A stretch of DNA of 64,000 nucleotides from Saprospiraceae bacterium (GTDB taxonomy: Bacteria > Bacteroidota > Bacteroidia > Chitinophagales > Saprospiraceae), in NCBI GenBank assembly GCA_021604865.1, contig BQJU01000017.1, positions 58,447-122,446 of the forward strand, written 5' to 3'. The notes beneath the pieces are model-generated. The model was not told where the DNA came from, did not search any database, and saw nothing but the letters and a program-made list of their open reading frames with translations. A program made the position numbers and the translations under genes. Shown here in pieces: positions 37,001-46,565 of the stretch (positions are counted from its first letter, which is position 1; each line of letters opens with the position of its first letter).

Positions 37001-40000
37001 GGCAAACTAACGGAAATATCACATGGCGTACAGTCAGGTGGATCAATAGGTAATGAAACCGATCCACAACTATTGCTTGCCGTAATAGTTACCGTTTCCG
37101 TTAAAGGAATGTCCGTAACCTGATGCATGTTTCCAGTACTGACAAGGGTACCTGCTGATGTCAATACATTCGTAGCATTCACACTAGAGAAAGTCACCAT
37201 ATAACTCATTGAGTCCGGTGAACATACTGTAGAAATCATGGTCAGTGACGGTGGACGCAATACGGTAATAGTGGCGGTACCCACTGTTGTACAGCTATCG
37301 GCATCGGTTACCGTTACACTATAATTTATCGTAGTGGTAGGAATGACTGTAATACTAGGGGTAATCGAATCATTACTCCACAAATAGGTAAACGGTGGTG
37401 TGCCTCCTTCAACCATTGCCGTCAGCATGGTCGGTTCTGCTAAACAAACGGTGGTGTCTTGTACGCTTACAGTAAGATCACAACAATTTAGATTATCAGG
37501 ATTTTTGGTTGTACTCAGTGTCCCACACGGACCATTCAACATTATTTGAATGTTAGAATCCAATGAAGTGGTATAAGTATAGGTGTCCATAACCGGGACT
37601 GGCACCCCATTGATTGTAACCATTGTTTCATAATTTGCTGTAAAAACCAGCGTATAAAACCCACTCTCAGGACCACAATACAAGCTGTCAAACGGAATTT
37701 CGGGAATTCTACTTAGGGTCACCAAAGAAGAATCCACAACACCGGGACAATTCGGATCCTCGTCATCAACAAAAACATAATAGGTGCCTTCAGCAGGTAC
37801 AAGGAATGTAGATGCTGTACCCAATGGAGGTCCAGTTCCATCCGGATTATCATACCAGGCATAAGTGTATGCCGGTTCTCCTCCCGTGACGAGTGGAGTC
37901 AAAACCGGTAATACATCATTACAGATGATTGTATCAAGTAGGGTGACTTGTAAATCGCAACAGGACAATGAATCACTATTCACCATTGCAGAAAGTGTAT
38001 CACAGATGTTCCCAACTTCTATTTTGATGGTAGAATCCAAAGTTGTTGTATAACTATACGGTGAAATCAACGGAAGATCATTGCCATTAACAATGACAAA
38101 GCTTTCATTTTGTGTGCTAAATTCAACGGTATAAAATCCAACCCCAGGACCACAATAAACGGTATCGACTGTAAGCAATGGAAGTTCACTAATAATTACG
38201 GTTGAGGAATCCATAACTCCTGGACAATTCGGATCTTGATCATCTACAAAAACGTAATAGGTACCAGTCCCAGGCACCATAAAGGTAGGGGTCGTAGCCA
38301 ATGGTGATCCTACTCCTTCAGGGTTATCAAACCAGGAGAAGATATAATCCGGATCTCCACCCGTTACTATTGGCGTCAAAGTGGGAAGTCCGCCTGCACA
38401 GATGATTGTATCATTAAGCGTAACCGCTAAATCACAACATTCCAAAAATTCAGCATCTACTTCCAAAAAAGTGGTATCACATAGGTTGCCTGCTTCTATT
38501 TTAATGGTGGAATCTAAAGTTGTAGTATAACTATAGGTAGGCATTAAAGAGACTTCATTTCCATTTATTGTAACAAATGCTGCATTTTGAACACTAAACT
38601 GTATGGTAAAAAACCCAATCTCCGGCCCACAGAAAATAGCGTTTGTCAAAATTACCGGAACATTAACCACAGTTACTGTGGCAGAATCGACTGCTGTGCA
38701 ATCCTCAGCGTCCGATACTATAATACTATATTGAGTCGTCACATTTGGGGTCACCGTGATACTTGAAGTCGTCTCGCCGCCAGGGGACCAGCTGTAGGTG
38801 AAAGGAGCCGTACCGCCAGAAACTACTGCTGTCAAGGTCACAGAGTCTCCTCTACAGATAGTTGCATTCTCGATCGATACCGTCATATCACATTCTCCAC
38901 AATCATCCGGTGGGGATACTTCAACTGTTGTTTCACCACATTCGTTGCTAGCTATAAGGGTCACCGGTGTATCCAGTGATGTTGTATATCTATATGGAGG
39001 ACCAGTTACGGCATCTCCGTTCGCAGTTACCGTAGTTGATCCGGTGACTGTAAACTCAACCGTATACATGCCGTTTTCTGGGCCGCAATAAACCGAATCT
39101 ATTACAATTTCCGGCAAGTTGATGACCGTCACCGTGGCAGAATCTATGGCCATACAGCCAAGTGAATCCATTATTTCCACCAAATATTGGGTAGTCGCAG
39201 TAGGGCTTACCATAATACTGGAGGTGGTTTCTCCCCCAGGCGTCCAATTATAAGTAAATGGGACTGTGCCACCTGAAGCCGTGGCTGTCAAGGTTGCCGT
39301 ATCTCCTAAACAAATTGTCGACCCATCGACTGATATTAATACCGTCAAATCGCAGGGCTGACAATCGTCCGGTGGGGATACTTCAACTGTTGTTTCACCA
39401 CATTCGTTGCTAGCTATAAGGGTCACCGGTGTATCCAGTGATGTTGTATATCTATAGGGAGGACCAGTTACGGCATCTCCATTCGCAGTTACCGTAGTTG
39501 ATCCGGTGACTGTAAATTCAACCGTATACATGCCATTTTCTGGGCCGCAATAAACCGAATCTACTACAATTTCCGGCAAGTTGGTGACCGTCACGGTGGC
39601 AGAATCTATGGCCATACAGCCAAGTGAATCCATTATTTCCACCAAATATTGGGTAGTCGCAGTAGGGCTTACCATAATGCTGGAGGTGGTCTCTCCCCCA
39701 GGTGTCCAATTATAAGTAAATGGAGTTGTGCCACCTGAAGCCGTGGCCGTCAAGGTTGCCGTATCTCCTAAACAAATTGTCGATCCATCGACTGATATTA
39801 ATACCGTCAAATCGCAAGGCTGACAATCATCCGGTGGGGATACTTCAACTGTTGTTTCACCACATTCGTTGCTAGCTATAAGGGTCACCGGTGTATCCAG
39901 TGATGCTGTATATCTATATGGAGGACCGGTTACGGCATCTCCATTCGCTGTTACCGTAGTTGATCCGGCAACTGTAAATTCAACCGTATACATGCCGTTT

Positions 40001-41943
40001 TCTGGTCCACAATAAACCGAATCTATTACTATTTCCGGCAAGTTGATGACCGTCACGGTGGCAGAATCTATGGCCATACAGCCAAGTGAATCCATTATTT
40101 CCACCAAATATTGGGTAGTCGAAGTAGGGCTTACCATAATACTGGAGGTGGTTTCTCCCCCAGGTGTCCAATTATACGTAAATGGAGTTGTGCCACCTGA
40201 AGCCGTGGCCGTCAAGGTTGCCGTATCTCCTAAACAAATTGTCGACCCATCGACTGATATTAATACCGTCAAATCGCAGGGCTGACAATCATCCGGTGGG
40301 GATACTTCAACCGTTGTTTCACCACATTCGTTGCTAGCTATAAGGGTCACCGGTGTATCCAGTGATGTTGTATATCTATATGGAGGACCAGTTACGGCAT
40401 CTCCATTCGCTGTTACCGCAGTTGATCCAGTAACTGTAAATTCAACCGTATACATGCCATTTTCTGGGCCGCAATAAACAGTGTCTATTACAGTTTCCGG
40501 CAAGTTGAGTACCGTAACAATAGCAGAATCTGTCGCTTCGCAACCAGCATCATCCATTATCTCTACAAAATATTGGGTAGTCACATCAGGACTTACCGTA
40601 ATGCTTGAAGTGGTCTCACCGCCCGGATTCCAGAGGTAGGTAAAGGGAGCAGTTCCGCCAGAAACCAACGCCGTCAAAATTGTTGTGTCTCCTTGGCAGA
40701 TACTGATATCATTGATGACAACAGTCAAGTCGCATTCAACTGTACAATTTGGAGGCGTGACTTCAGCTGAGGTTTCTCCGCATTCATTCGAAGCGGTAAT
40801 TGTTATAGATTCATCCAAACTTACGCCAGAGACCGTAAATTCACCTGAACCGTTAAACGTTTGTCCACCAGCAGTACTCGTCGAAGTATGGGTTACCGTA
40901 AAAGTCACTGAGTAACTCAAAGAATCATCGGCACAAATGGCTTCAAACATCACGATTTCGGGTTGAGCAATGACCATTACGCTTGCATTGGCAGTAGCCG
41001 TACAATCCAAAGAATCCGTTACTACAACCTCATAATCCGTCGTTGTGGCAGGAAAAACGGTAATGGAAGGTGTTGTTGCTCCGTTACTCCAAGCAAAGCT
41101 ATAAGGCGCACTTCCTCCCGTAATCTGGGGCGTTAAGGTAAGCGAATCTCCCTCACATATCGTTCCGTCATTTAGGGCAACCGAAAGGTCACAAGGCGGG
41201 CTACAATCAGGGGCACAGTACTCCTCCGTAACGGCACAACCTGTGGGACTAGTAATGGTAACCAAAATACAGGAATCCAGTGGAATGTTAATGATTTTCC
41301 ATTGGGCAGGGATGCCAAGATCTACTATTTGACCAATATTGGAGGTTACTATATTCCCATCTGAATTCGAGAAAATATGCAGGATGTAATAGGTTCCAGC
41401 CGGATCACATTCCGGTGCAGTATCAATAGAAGGCACATCTATCTCCACAACTACTTGCTGTATACTTGACACGCCATTGGTATCCGTGATCCGCACATAA
41501 TAAGTTACCGGGTTGGTGATGTAGGCATCAATAGAAGGACCTGAACCGACAGCTATTGACAAACCAGGGTCACTATACCAGGTAATGGTATGAGGTGGCG
41601 TTCCACCATTTGGCGTAACCGTAAGTGTGATGGTTTCACCAGGACAAGCAATGTAATCAGAAACGAACGCTATTTTTTGTGACAACGTTAGTGAACCTTT
41701 ATAAGTATAACTACCCGGAGTAGGTCCCCAAGTTGTTTGACTCACAAGTCCTTGCGTTTCGAAAAAATTCATAAAGGGATTTGTCCAATCTGTTACGATG
41801 TTTTGGACAGCGTACCTTTCACCGGAGTCATAAATAGAATTATGGCCATTATTGTCCGCTAATAGCTCCTGACCCTGTAAGGTCATCAGCGCAAAGCCGA
41901 TCAAAAATATATTGGTGATTTTTATTAGGGTTTTCATTTTCAT
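34039..41943 (-). CDS. Giant SprB-like surface adhesin with type B T9SS C-terminal domain
   Basis: A protein of about 2634 residues with signal peptide MKMKTLIKITNIFLIGFALMTLQG. It is made of many Ig/PKD/SprB-like repeats of about 75-155 residues, each with lines such as TICLGDTATLTATASGGTTPF and a paired cysteine tail. The C-terminal about 95 residues are the gliding-motility-associated (CHU_C) tail: FVPNAFSPNGDNLNDIFRI, then LVIYNRWGEKI and GNITLLK. This marks export through the T9SS by the type B route. Four repeats in the N-terminal half are almost identical at DNA level. It is the last gene of a PorP/SprF - OmpA-like - adhesin unit; SprF-type proteins in this phylum help export such adhesins. 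I chose ATG 41943; a GTG at 41973 is also possible. Confidence 0.9.
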   Translation of the reverse strand: MKMKTLIKITNIFLIGFALMTLQGQELLADNNGHNSIYDSGERYAVQNIVTDWTNPFMNFFETQGLVSQTTWGPTPGSYTYKGSLTLSQKIAFVSDYIACPGETITLTVTPNGGTPPHTITWYSDPGLSIAVGSGPSIDAYITNPVTYYVRITDTNGVSSIQQVVVEIDVPSIDTAPECDPAGTYYILHIFSNSDGNIVTSNIGQIVDLGIPAQWKIINIPLDSCILVTITSPTGCAVTEEYCAPDCSPPCDLSVALNDGTICEGDSLTLTPQITGGSAPYSFAWSNGATTPSITVFPATTTDYEVVVTDSLDCTATANASVMVIAQPEIVMFEAICADDSLSYSVTFTVTHTSTSTAGGQTFNGSGEFTVSGVSLDESITITASNECGETSAEVTPPNCTVECDLTVVINDISICQGDTTILTALVSGGTAPFTYLWNPGGETTSSITVSPDVTTQYFVEIMDDAGCEATDSAIVTVLNLPETVIDTVYCGPENGMYTVEFTVTGSTAVTANGDAVTGPPYRYTTSLDTPVTLIASNECGETTVEVSPPDDCQPCDLTVLISVDGSTICLGDTATLTATASGGTTPFTYNWTPGGETTSSIMVSPTSTTQYLVEIMDSLGCMAIDSATVTVINLPEIVIDSVYCGPENGMYTVEFTVAGSTTVTANGDAVTGPPYRYTASLDTPVTLIASNECGETTVEVSPPDDCQPCDLTVLISVDGSTICLGDTATLTATASGGTTPFTYNWTPGGETTSSIMVSPTATTQYLVEIMDSLGCMAIDSATVTVTNLPEIVVDSVYCGPENGMYTVEFTVTGSTTVTANGDAVTGPPYRYTTSLDTPVTLIASNECGETTVEVSPPDDCQPCDLTVLISVDGSTICLGDTATLTATASGGTVPFTYNWTPGGETTSSIMVSPTATTQYLVEIMDSLGCMAIDSATVTVINLPEIVIDSVYCGPENGMYTVEFTVTGSTTVTANGDAVTGPPYRYTTSLDTPVTLIASNECGETTVEVSPPDDCGECDMTVSIENATICRGDSVTLTAVVSGGTAPFTYSWSPGGETTSSITVTPNVTTQYSIIVSDAEDCTAVDSATVTVVNVPVILTNAIFCGPEIGFFTIQFSVQNAAFVTINGNEVSLMPTYSYTTTLDSTIKIEAGNLCDTTFLEVDAEFLECCDLAVTLNDTIICAGGLPTLTPIVTGGDPDYIFSWFDNPEGVGSPLATTPTFMVPGTGTYYVFVDDQDPNCPGVMDSSTVIISELPLLTVDTVYCGPGVGFYTVEFSTQNESFVIVNGNDLPLISPYSYTTTLDSTIKIEVGNICDTLSAMVNSDSLSCCDLQVTLLDTIICNDVLPVLTPLVTGGEPAYTYAWYDNPDGTGPPLGTASTFLVPAEGTYYVFVDDEDPNCPGVVDSSLVTLSRIPEIPFDSLYCGPESGFYTLVFTANYETMVTINGVPVPVMDTYTYTTSLDSNIQIMLNGPCGTLSTTKNPDNLNCCDLTVSVQDTTVCLAEPTMLTAMVEGGTPPFTYLWSNDSITPSITVIPTTTINYSVTVTDADSCTTVGTATITVLRPPSLTMISTVCSPDSMSYMVTFSSVNATNVLTSAGTLVSTGNMHQVTDIPLTETVTITASNSCGSVSLPIDPPDCTPCDISVSLPDTTICVRDQFILSPVITNGLPEYSYNWSTGETTAEILVFPAVTTTYTVTVTDAENCTATASAMITVNPIPRIRLDSVICSEDDLNYLVYVSTLNADAVTVSSTGTILVEGPPSYTIEVPNDSTLVIYASNECGVDSLQITNTGCPNCNLTAAARDTTICPGDTAQLEVVIPGGSAGYDISWFDNVDCEGDPLSTDTILVVSPEETTTYYVMVIDPLIDSCMVKIPATVNIKPDPAILLNSVICLDDDLNYQVMLTAFNTNILTTSIGELDASAAPVYILTIPNDSTVTIVAFNECSSDTLEINPPPPCPHCNLLVQGAGATICPGETTELSVFVSGANGNYTIEWFDNEACDGDPLSTDSTLIVTVFETTTYYVMVADTTLDSCMVKFPLTVTVLPNPEIIIDNVVCAQDSLNYLVTLTANNTDSLITSIGLIDVSTVPVYTLVIPIGSMVTVIGFNECGSDTVVVNPPPCIPCDLMAMASDTTICAGDEVQLEVTITGSGDYDIGWFDNEDCEGDPLSTETTLIVMPLETTTYYVMVSDSLLDDCFVKVPVTVTVIDLPVIIIDTVYCAGDDQNYIIEFRTTGAEEVMVSAGTLDDSGAPMYRVTVTNGISVTITASNACGSAATEVEPADCPTCLVDILTSDTLMCAGDLLVLQAISLTTDPIQDFKWYDSPDFEGDSLGIGPEITIMPVSSTVYYVVLTTAEGLTCKDSVSVEITPIIFSDGPVCAADSTFFSVDFMTNSENVMVTVSEGDLSGGEGSYTVTNIPSDAQVEVSVIDTVMGCMLDTMFTAPVCCTTCLQQRDIKALVDGKEDGTTIHFGMEVQLDVQMDAADDCTFNWSGPAAISDPSAKNPLFSPVDGLEPAIYTFTVDVTRNGECCPTLRDTVSVCVIPLCEAAVFVPNAFSPNGDNLNDIFRIRAADIDEVKLVIYNRWGEKIKELNSITDTWDGTYGGKTLPSDVYGYYLEARCINGEEIFRKGNITLLK
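38911..40510 (-). repeat. Near-identical 462-bp tandem repeats inside the adhesin gene
   Basis: The same sequence block restarts at 38911, 39373, 39835 and 40297, exactly 462 bases (154 codons) apart. Copies differ at only scattered sites until about 40510, where the fourth copy diverges. Each unit encodes one Ig-like module ending in SNECGETTVEVSPPDDC. Confidence 0.95.
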
Positions 41944-41976
41944 CTTGCTTAAATTAATAGGGAAGTGTTTCACCAG

Positions 41977-44619
41977 TTAGCGTGGATTATTACTTTGATT
42001 ATAAGTAGTTTGATAGCCTGTTACGGCACAAGGTCCATCCTGTAGATCAGGCGGAAAAAAGACGATACTCACAATCTCTATCCTTCGGTCATAAGAAGCA
42101 TCCACATTATAAATCCGACATTGGCCTCTACTTGGTGCATCGGAATTAGCAATGGAAGCACCGACCGGATCAGGTTTTACTTTGACTTTCTCCATATAGT
42201 TGGTTACACCATCTCCATTTAATAGGAAATACTTTGCCAGATATTTTTCCATACTATTAATCCTTCTGGCCGAAAGGGCATTATTATCAAAACCACCGCT
42301 ACCCGAAATACTAGCTACTCCACGTATAGTGACAACAACACTGTCACCAGCATTCAGTGATCTAAGCAAAATACCACCAAAAGAACGCATCCGGTTCATA
42401 TTGATAACCATCTCATTAAAGAAAGTATCTACCAAACGTAGCTCATCATTACAGTTACATTCACTTTGGTCTCTGTAACCATAATTTGGAAGGGTATTAC
42501 ACCGTCCAGTAGCATTTTTAAATTCCAACTGCCGAACATAATAATCATTAAAATAGGTTTCGTAATCCGTTGCCGCCTCCCGGGCAGCAAAAATAGGATT
42601 GGGTACTGCATGATTAAAATACAAGGGTAATGGTTCAAATAAAGGGAAGGTATCCGGTTGAATCTCCAGGAAGAAGGTATCTCTGATCAAACCAGGCTCA
42701 CAGCAATTACAGCTACTGATATCCTTTTGGGGAGTAGCAGTTGAAAATTGATATTCATTCGAACTATCTGTTTTGCTGACGCTATCTGGTACAATCCTAT
42801 AATCTCGATAACCCCTTAATTTTGCCTTATAGGTGTGATTCCCCATCTCGGCATCCATTGAAAATTGGGTATAATCTGATTGGTCAAAAAGCGTTACTCC
42901 ATTGACATCGATTTCCAAAGAAGGGTTACATTTTGCACGGAAATACACCTGCAATTCAATTACTGGCTCGAGAAACAAGTCAATCTTCACGGTATCACCA
43001 TCACAGAAGGAAGAGTTAAATTGTTGAAAATCTCCCCAAAAGCCCTCTTTTTCCGCACCCACACTAAAGGGTTGTCCCAAATCAATGTCGGTGAAATAAT
43101 AACGATAATCCTCCTCCACATTGGCTGGAATACAACTAGCTGTAGAATCATTCATATTCCGAAGCGTCAAGACACTTCCCTGTAAAATCCTCGAAGAATA
43201 AGCTCCATAATTATTTGCTCTGCAAAAAACAGAGACAACAATGGTAGAGCTAGAACGAATGTTAGCCTCAAAAATATTCGGGCAACAATGTTCGGATGTT
43301 GAAGCCTGATCTTGATTATAACTATTTTTCGATGATGGTTCATTACCATAATCATTTGTCCCTCGATTGGAGGAAAAAACAGCTTTTTCGCCTCCTTGGT
43401 CCTTGCTAAAATATAGGTCATCAAAAAAACTATTGAGTGGAGCACCTACATTACTAGGGTTTTGTAAACTGTTGCCATACGAATCACATTCGTCATTGTC
43501 TTCACCATAGCTATATTTAAATATATCAAAATCATAACCGCCCAGGCTTTGCCGCCCATTAGAACTGAAATATAAAGACTGATCTGCAAGGTGATAAAAT
43601 GGCGTTACCTCATTTCCAGTGGTATTTACCTCCACCACATTAACAGGAGTGGTGATACTATCATTTACAATGATCACTTTATAGATATCCAGATCCTTTC
43701 GATCTGAATAATCGGCATGAAAGTTTGATACATAATATAATGCGTCGGATCTACTATCATAGTGATCGGCAAAATAGGGTTGAGTAGCTGTATACCCTTT
43801 TCGATTAATACTTTCCGGCAAGCGAATTGGTGTGGACCAACTTCCCCCTGTCTGATCACTATAATATATGGCACAAGTATATTGGTTGTTGTCGCATTCA
43901 CATTGGGTAAAATACATGCGTGAGCCTTCTTTGGCAAAAGTTACATGCCCTACATTTTTGGTGCCCTCAGGAAAGTCGACCGGTACAACCGAATTGTAAT
44001 TGTCAAGTTGATAGATGTTCATTTCATCTTGACAAGGCTTGCTACAATCACAATTTTCAGGTGGTGTGAGGGTTGAATAATACAAAGAATTCCCGGCAAA
44101 AGGCAGGGCGAAATTGGAATATCCCGTATTGATATTGTTCATTGGTTGTATAACTGTACCCAATGAAGGACTAGGAATCAATTCATTAATATCTGCACAT
44201 TCTTCAGCCTTTTTTCTAGCAATTTCCAAATAGATAGGATCAACATCTGGTCCAGCAGTATTGATAAAATCATCGTAATAAAATTTGGCATCCTCGTAAT
44301 TACCCTGGCGGTGTTGGTTTTTGGCCATATAAAATTTCATCAAAGGATAGCTTCCACCAGAATCCAGACTACGAATCTTTGCAAAGTGTTCGTCGGATTG
44401 GTTGAAATTGCAAAGTTCTAAGGCTGACTCTCCAGCTATTTTAAGAAAGGTCAGGTTTTCAGGCTCATCTTCAAGCACTTCTGTGGAATGCGCATAAGCC
44501 GTCGGGTAATCCTTAGCCTCATAAGCATTCTCGGCACTTTTTTTGAATGCATCCAAGGATTGACTCAGCGCCAATTGGCAAGTTCCCAGGATTATGGCGA
44601 TTAATAAAAGCTGCTTCAT
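41977..44619 (-). CDS. TPR / PD40 / OmpA-like outer-membrane protein of the T9SS adhesin locus
   Basis: An 880-residue protein with signal peptide MKQLLLIAIILGTCQLALSQ. TPR-like helices lie at about residues 22-150 and WD40/PD40-type beta-propeller lines at about 180-430 (SRMYFTQCECDNN, SLYFSSNGRQSLGGYDFDIFK). Beta-sandwich segments follow. The C-terminal region (about 720-875) is OmpA-like, with GVASISGSGGFDNNALSARRINSMEKYL. The order resembles T9SS-associated PorE-type proteins, which link the outer membrane to peptidoglycan. The C-terminal part is diverged from standard OmpA, so peptidoglycan binding is inference. It lies between the PorP/SprF and adhesin genes on one strand. Confidence 0.8.
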   Translation of the reverse strand: MKQLLLIAIILGTCQLALSQSLDAFKKSAENAYEAKDYPTAYAHSTEVLEDEPENLTFLKIAGESALELCNFNQSDEHFAKIRSLDSGGSYPLMKFYMAKNQHRQGNYEDAKFYYDDFINTAGPDVDPIYLEIARKKAEECADINELIPSPSLGTVIQPMNNINTGYSNFALPFAGNSLYYSTLTPPENCDCSKPCQDEMNIYQLDNYNSVVPVDFPEGTKNVGHVTFAKEGSRMYFTQCECDNNQYTCAIYYSDQTGGSWSTPIRLPESINRKGYTATQPYFADHYDSRSDALYYVSNFHADYSDRKDLDIYKVIIVNDSITTPVNVVEVNTTGNEVTPFYHLADQSLYFSSNGRQSLGGYDFDIFKYSYGEDNDECDSYGNSLQNPSNVGAPLNSFFDDLYFSKDQGGEKAVFSSNRGTNDYGNEPSSKNSYNQDQASTSEHCCPNIFEANIRSSSTIVVSVFCRANNYGAYSSRILQGSVLTLRNMNDSTASCIPANVEEDYRYYFTDIDLGQPFSVGAEKEGFWGDFQQFNSSFCDGDTVKIDLFLEPVIELQVYFRAKCNPSLEIDVNGVTLFDQSDYTQFSMDAEMGNHTYKAKLRGYRDYRIVPDSVSKTDSSNEYQFSTATPQKDISSCNCCEPGLIRDTFFLEIQPDTFPLFEPLPLYFNHAVPNPIFAAREAATDYETYFNDYYVRQLEFKNATGRCNTLPNYGYRDQSECNCNDELRLVDTFFNEMVINMNRMRSFGGILLRSLNAGDSVVVTIRGVASISGSGGFDNNALSARRINSMEKYLAKYFLLNGDGVTNYMEKVKVKPDPVGASIANSDAPSRGQCRIYNVDASYDRRIEIVSIVFFPPDLQDGPCAVTGYQTTYNQSNNPR

Positions 44620-44661
44620 TATATTTGGGTTTTCAATATCAAAATTAGTATCAAAAGATTA

Positions 44662-45693
44662 TCAATACTGGATCGGGCATACCTTCGCAGGTAGAGGTTT
44701 GTGAATGATGTAGCCCAGAGAAAATTCCAGTCCACCATTTCCATTAGTAGCCCTTTCGAACCCGGAGGTATTGATATCATAGCTAAGGCCAAATTGCCAC
44801 ATTTTGTAATTCAGCCCGGCATTTAAAATAACTGCATCTTCCAATCGGTAACCGAGGCCTACATCTATAGCTGTTCTGCCCGGACGGCTTCCTGGTTTCA
44901 GGTAAAAGCGACCTCCTCCTCCAAGTAAAACTTCAGTATAAGGGCCCTGAAACTGACCAAGGGCATTGATTAAAAGATCAACTTTCCCCGTTAATTGAAT
45001 AATACCTAAGCCATAAATAGAAAGGCGGGAAGGAAGGCGGATTTCCCAATCATTATAAAAATTGGCTTTGGGCCGGTTGAGGTGAAATATACCGGTACCG
45101 ATGTCAAAAGAAGTACGCGATTGGCAGGTTTGGTAATGAAGATTGAGACCACCGGATATGTCAAAAAGAAATTTGGTTTCGTCTTCAAAATTCTCTTCTC
45201 CGCTATTCGGTTCAAATTCTTTACCATTAAATTGATTGTCAAAGAAGAGATTGACCGGATCAAAAGAACGTTGTCCCCCACCAATCATTAAGCCTGGCGT
45301 TAGGGTAAAACCTCCTCCCAACCAACTGGTATGGGCCACACTAATCTCCAATTGTGTTAAACTAAGATTGGCATCTCCGGCAACATCGTAATTAAACAAT
45401 GCTCCAACTGAGAAACCTTTGGGTGGACAGCAGTCCGGTGAATTATAAAGCACTTTGGAAAGATTCTTTTCCGCTGAAACAGATATCGTATTGTAGGGAA
45501 CGGGCATGTTCCATTGATTTCTGTAATTTGCTTTGAAGCGGTAGTCACCCTGGAAAGCTCCTGTTAAGGCCGGGCTTAGATTGAGCGGAGATCTGGCATA
45601 TTGCGAGAAATGAATATCCTGGGCGCACAAATTGAATGCCACAAAGCTGAATATTAGAATCAGCCAGGATTTGGGGTTAGGTGTAATGTCCAC
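44662..45693 (-). CDS. PorP/SprF-family type IX secretion outer-membrane protein
   Basis: A 343-residue beta-barrel protein with signal peptide ending NLCAQ. The family start DIHFSQYARSPLNLSPALTGAFQGDYRFKANYRNQW is clear and highly conserved in PorP/SprF. The C-terminus GLEFSLGYIIHKPLP follows the family. SprF is needed for export of the SprB adhesin in Flavobacterium johnsoniae. Here it is the first gene of a three-gene unit ending in a giant adhesin, so it is most likely the partner specific to that adhesin. Confidence 0.92.
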   Translation of the reverse strand: MDITPNPKSWLILIFSFVAFNLCAQDIHFSQYARSPLNLSPALTGAFQGDYRFKANYRNQWNMPVPYNTISVSAEKNLSKVLYNSPDCCPPKGFSVGALFNYDVAGDANLSLTQLEISVAHTSWLGGGFTLTPGLMIGGGQRSFDPVNLFFDNQFNGKEFEPNSGEENFEDETKFLFDISGGLNLHYQTCQSRTSFDIGTGIFHLNRPKANFYNDWEIRLPSRLSIYGLGIIQLTGKVDLLINALGQFQGPYTEVLLGGGGRFYLKPGSRPGRTAIDVGLGYRLEDAVILNAGLNYKMWQFGLSYDINTSGFERATNGNGGLEFSLGYIIHKPLPAKVCPIQY

Positions 45694-46565
45694 AGTTTAG
45701 CCGTTTAGTTATAAAATAATAAACCTCACCAGTTTTCCGCCAGGGCAGAAAACTTCTAATATAGATGTCTAAAAATCAAATAATTAATTGATGGAAATGG
45801 TTTTGAAGACCCCATCCCACAGTATGTTTTTAACCTACATTTGAAGGCCCAATTTCGCCTCAAATAAGCTCTTTTTACAAACATAATTACTTCTTCCCTC
45901 TTCTATACAGACAATTTTTGCAAATAATAAGGAATTAATCAAGTAATTATTTCCATTATTTTGTATTAAAAAACTGATAATCAATTATTTAATTGATCAT
46001 AACACTAAGAGTTTAAACAGCTGATAATCTTGCAAAAAAAGGCTACGATCAACTATTATCTCTAGCATTCATCCATAAAAATTGACTCTTTGACAAATAA
46101 CACAGCACTTGCCAAAGGGCGTTTTTTTTGTAGGTCAGTCTTTTTTAATTTCCATCTTATACTTAAATCGATGGATTGCAGATTTGTATTAGAAAAAGGG
46201 GGGGGATAAGGTAGTTGCAGGATCGTTATGCAATTGAATCTAATTTTATATCATGATTTTCATAATATATGCAAATTAGTAAGCTAAAGATATAAAAATT
46301 TTAAGCAAAATGCCAACATCTTTCCTCAGCATTTTCTTTTGGGGCAAAATGCCGAGTCCGAAAACTGTTTAGTTTGGTCTAAATTATAGCGATTATGTTT
46401 ATCCTTTTCGTAAAAATCTCAAAAAAAAAATCCGCAACAGAGACGCTATTACGGATTTTTTTTCAGGAGACAGTGTTCAACGATCAATCTTGACTGCCAT
46501 TATCCTGTTGATTATCAGCTTCAAGAATAAAATAGCAACCAAAATTTAGGCGTTCAATAAAAATT
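45694..46565. other. AT-rich intergenic region
   Basis: This 872-base gap has no supported gene. It is strongly AT-rich. It includes a G8 run at 46198-46205 and one terminator-like hairpin at 46423-46463. No TAnnTTTG element with a good -33 is clear, although the adhesin-operon promoter must lie here on the minus strand. Confidence 0.5.
46423..46463. terminator. Terminator-like hairpin
   Basis: AAAAAAAATCCG and CGGATTTTTTTT form a 12-base perfect inverted repeat around a 17-base loop. It lies about 100 bases beyond the stop of the DUF4097-like gene at 46566 and probably ends that operon. Confidence 0.6.
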
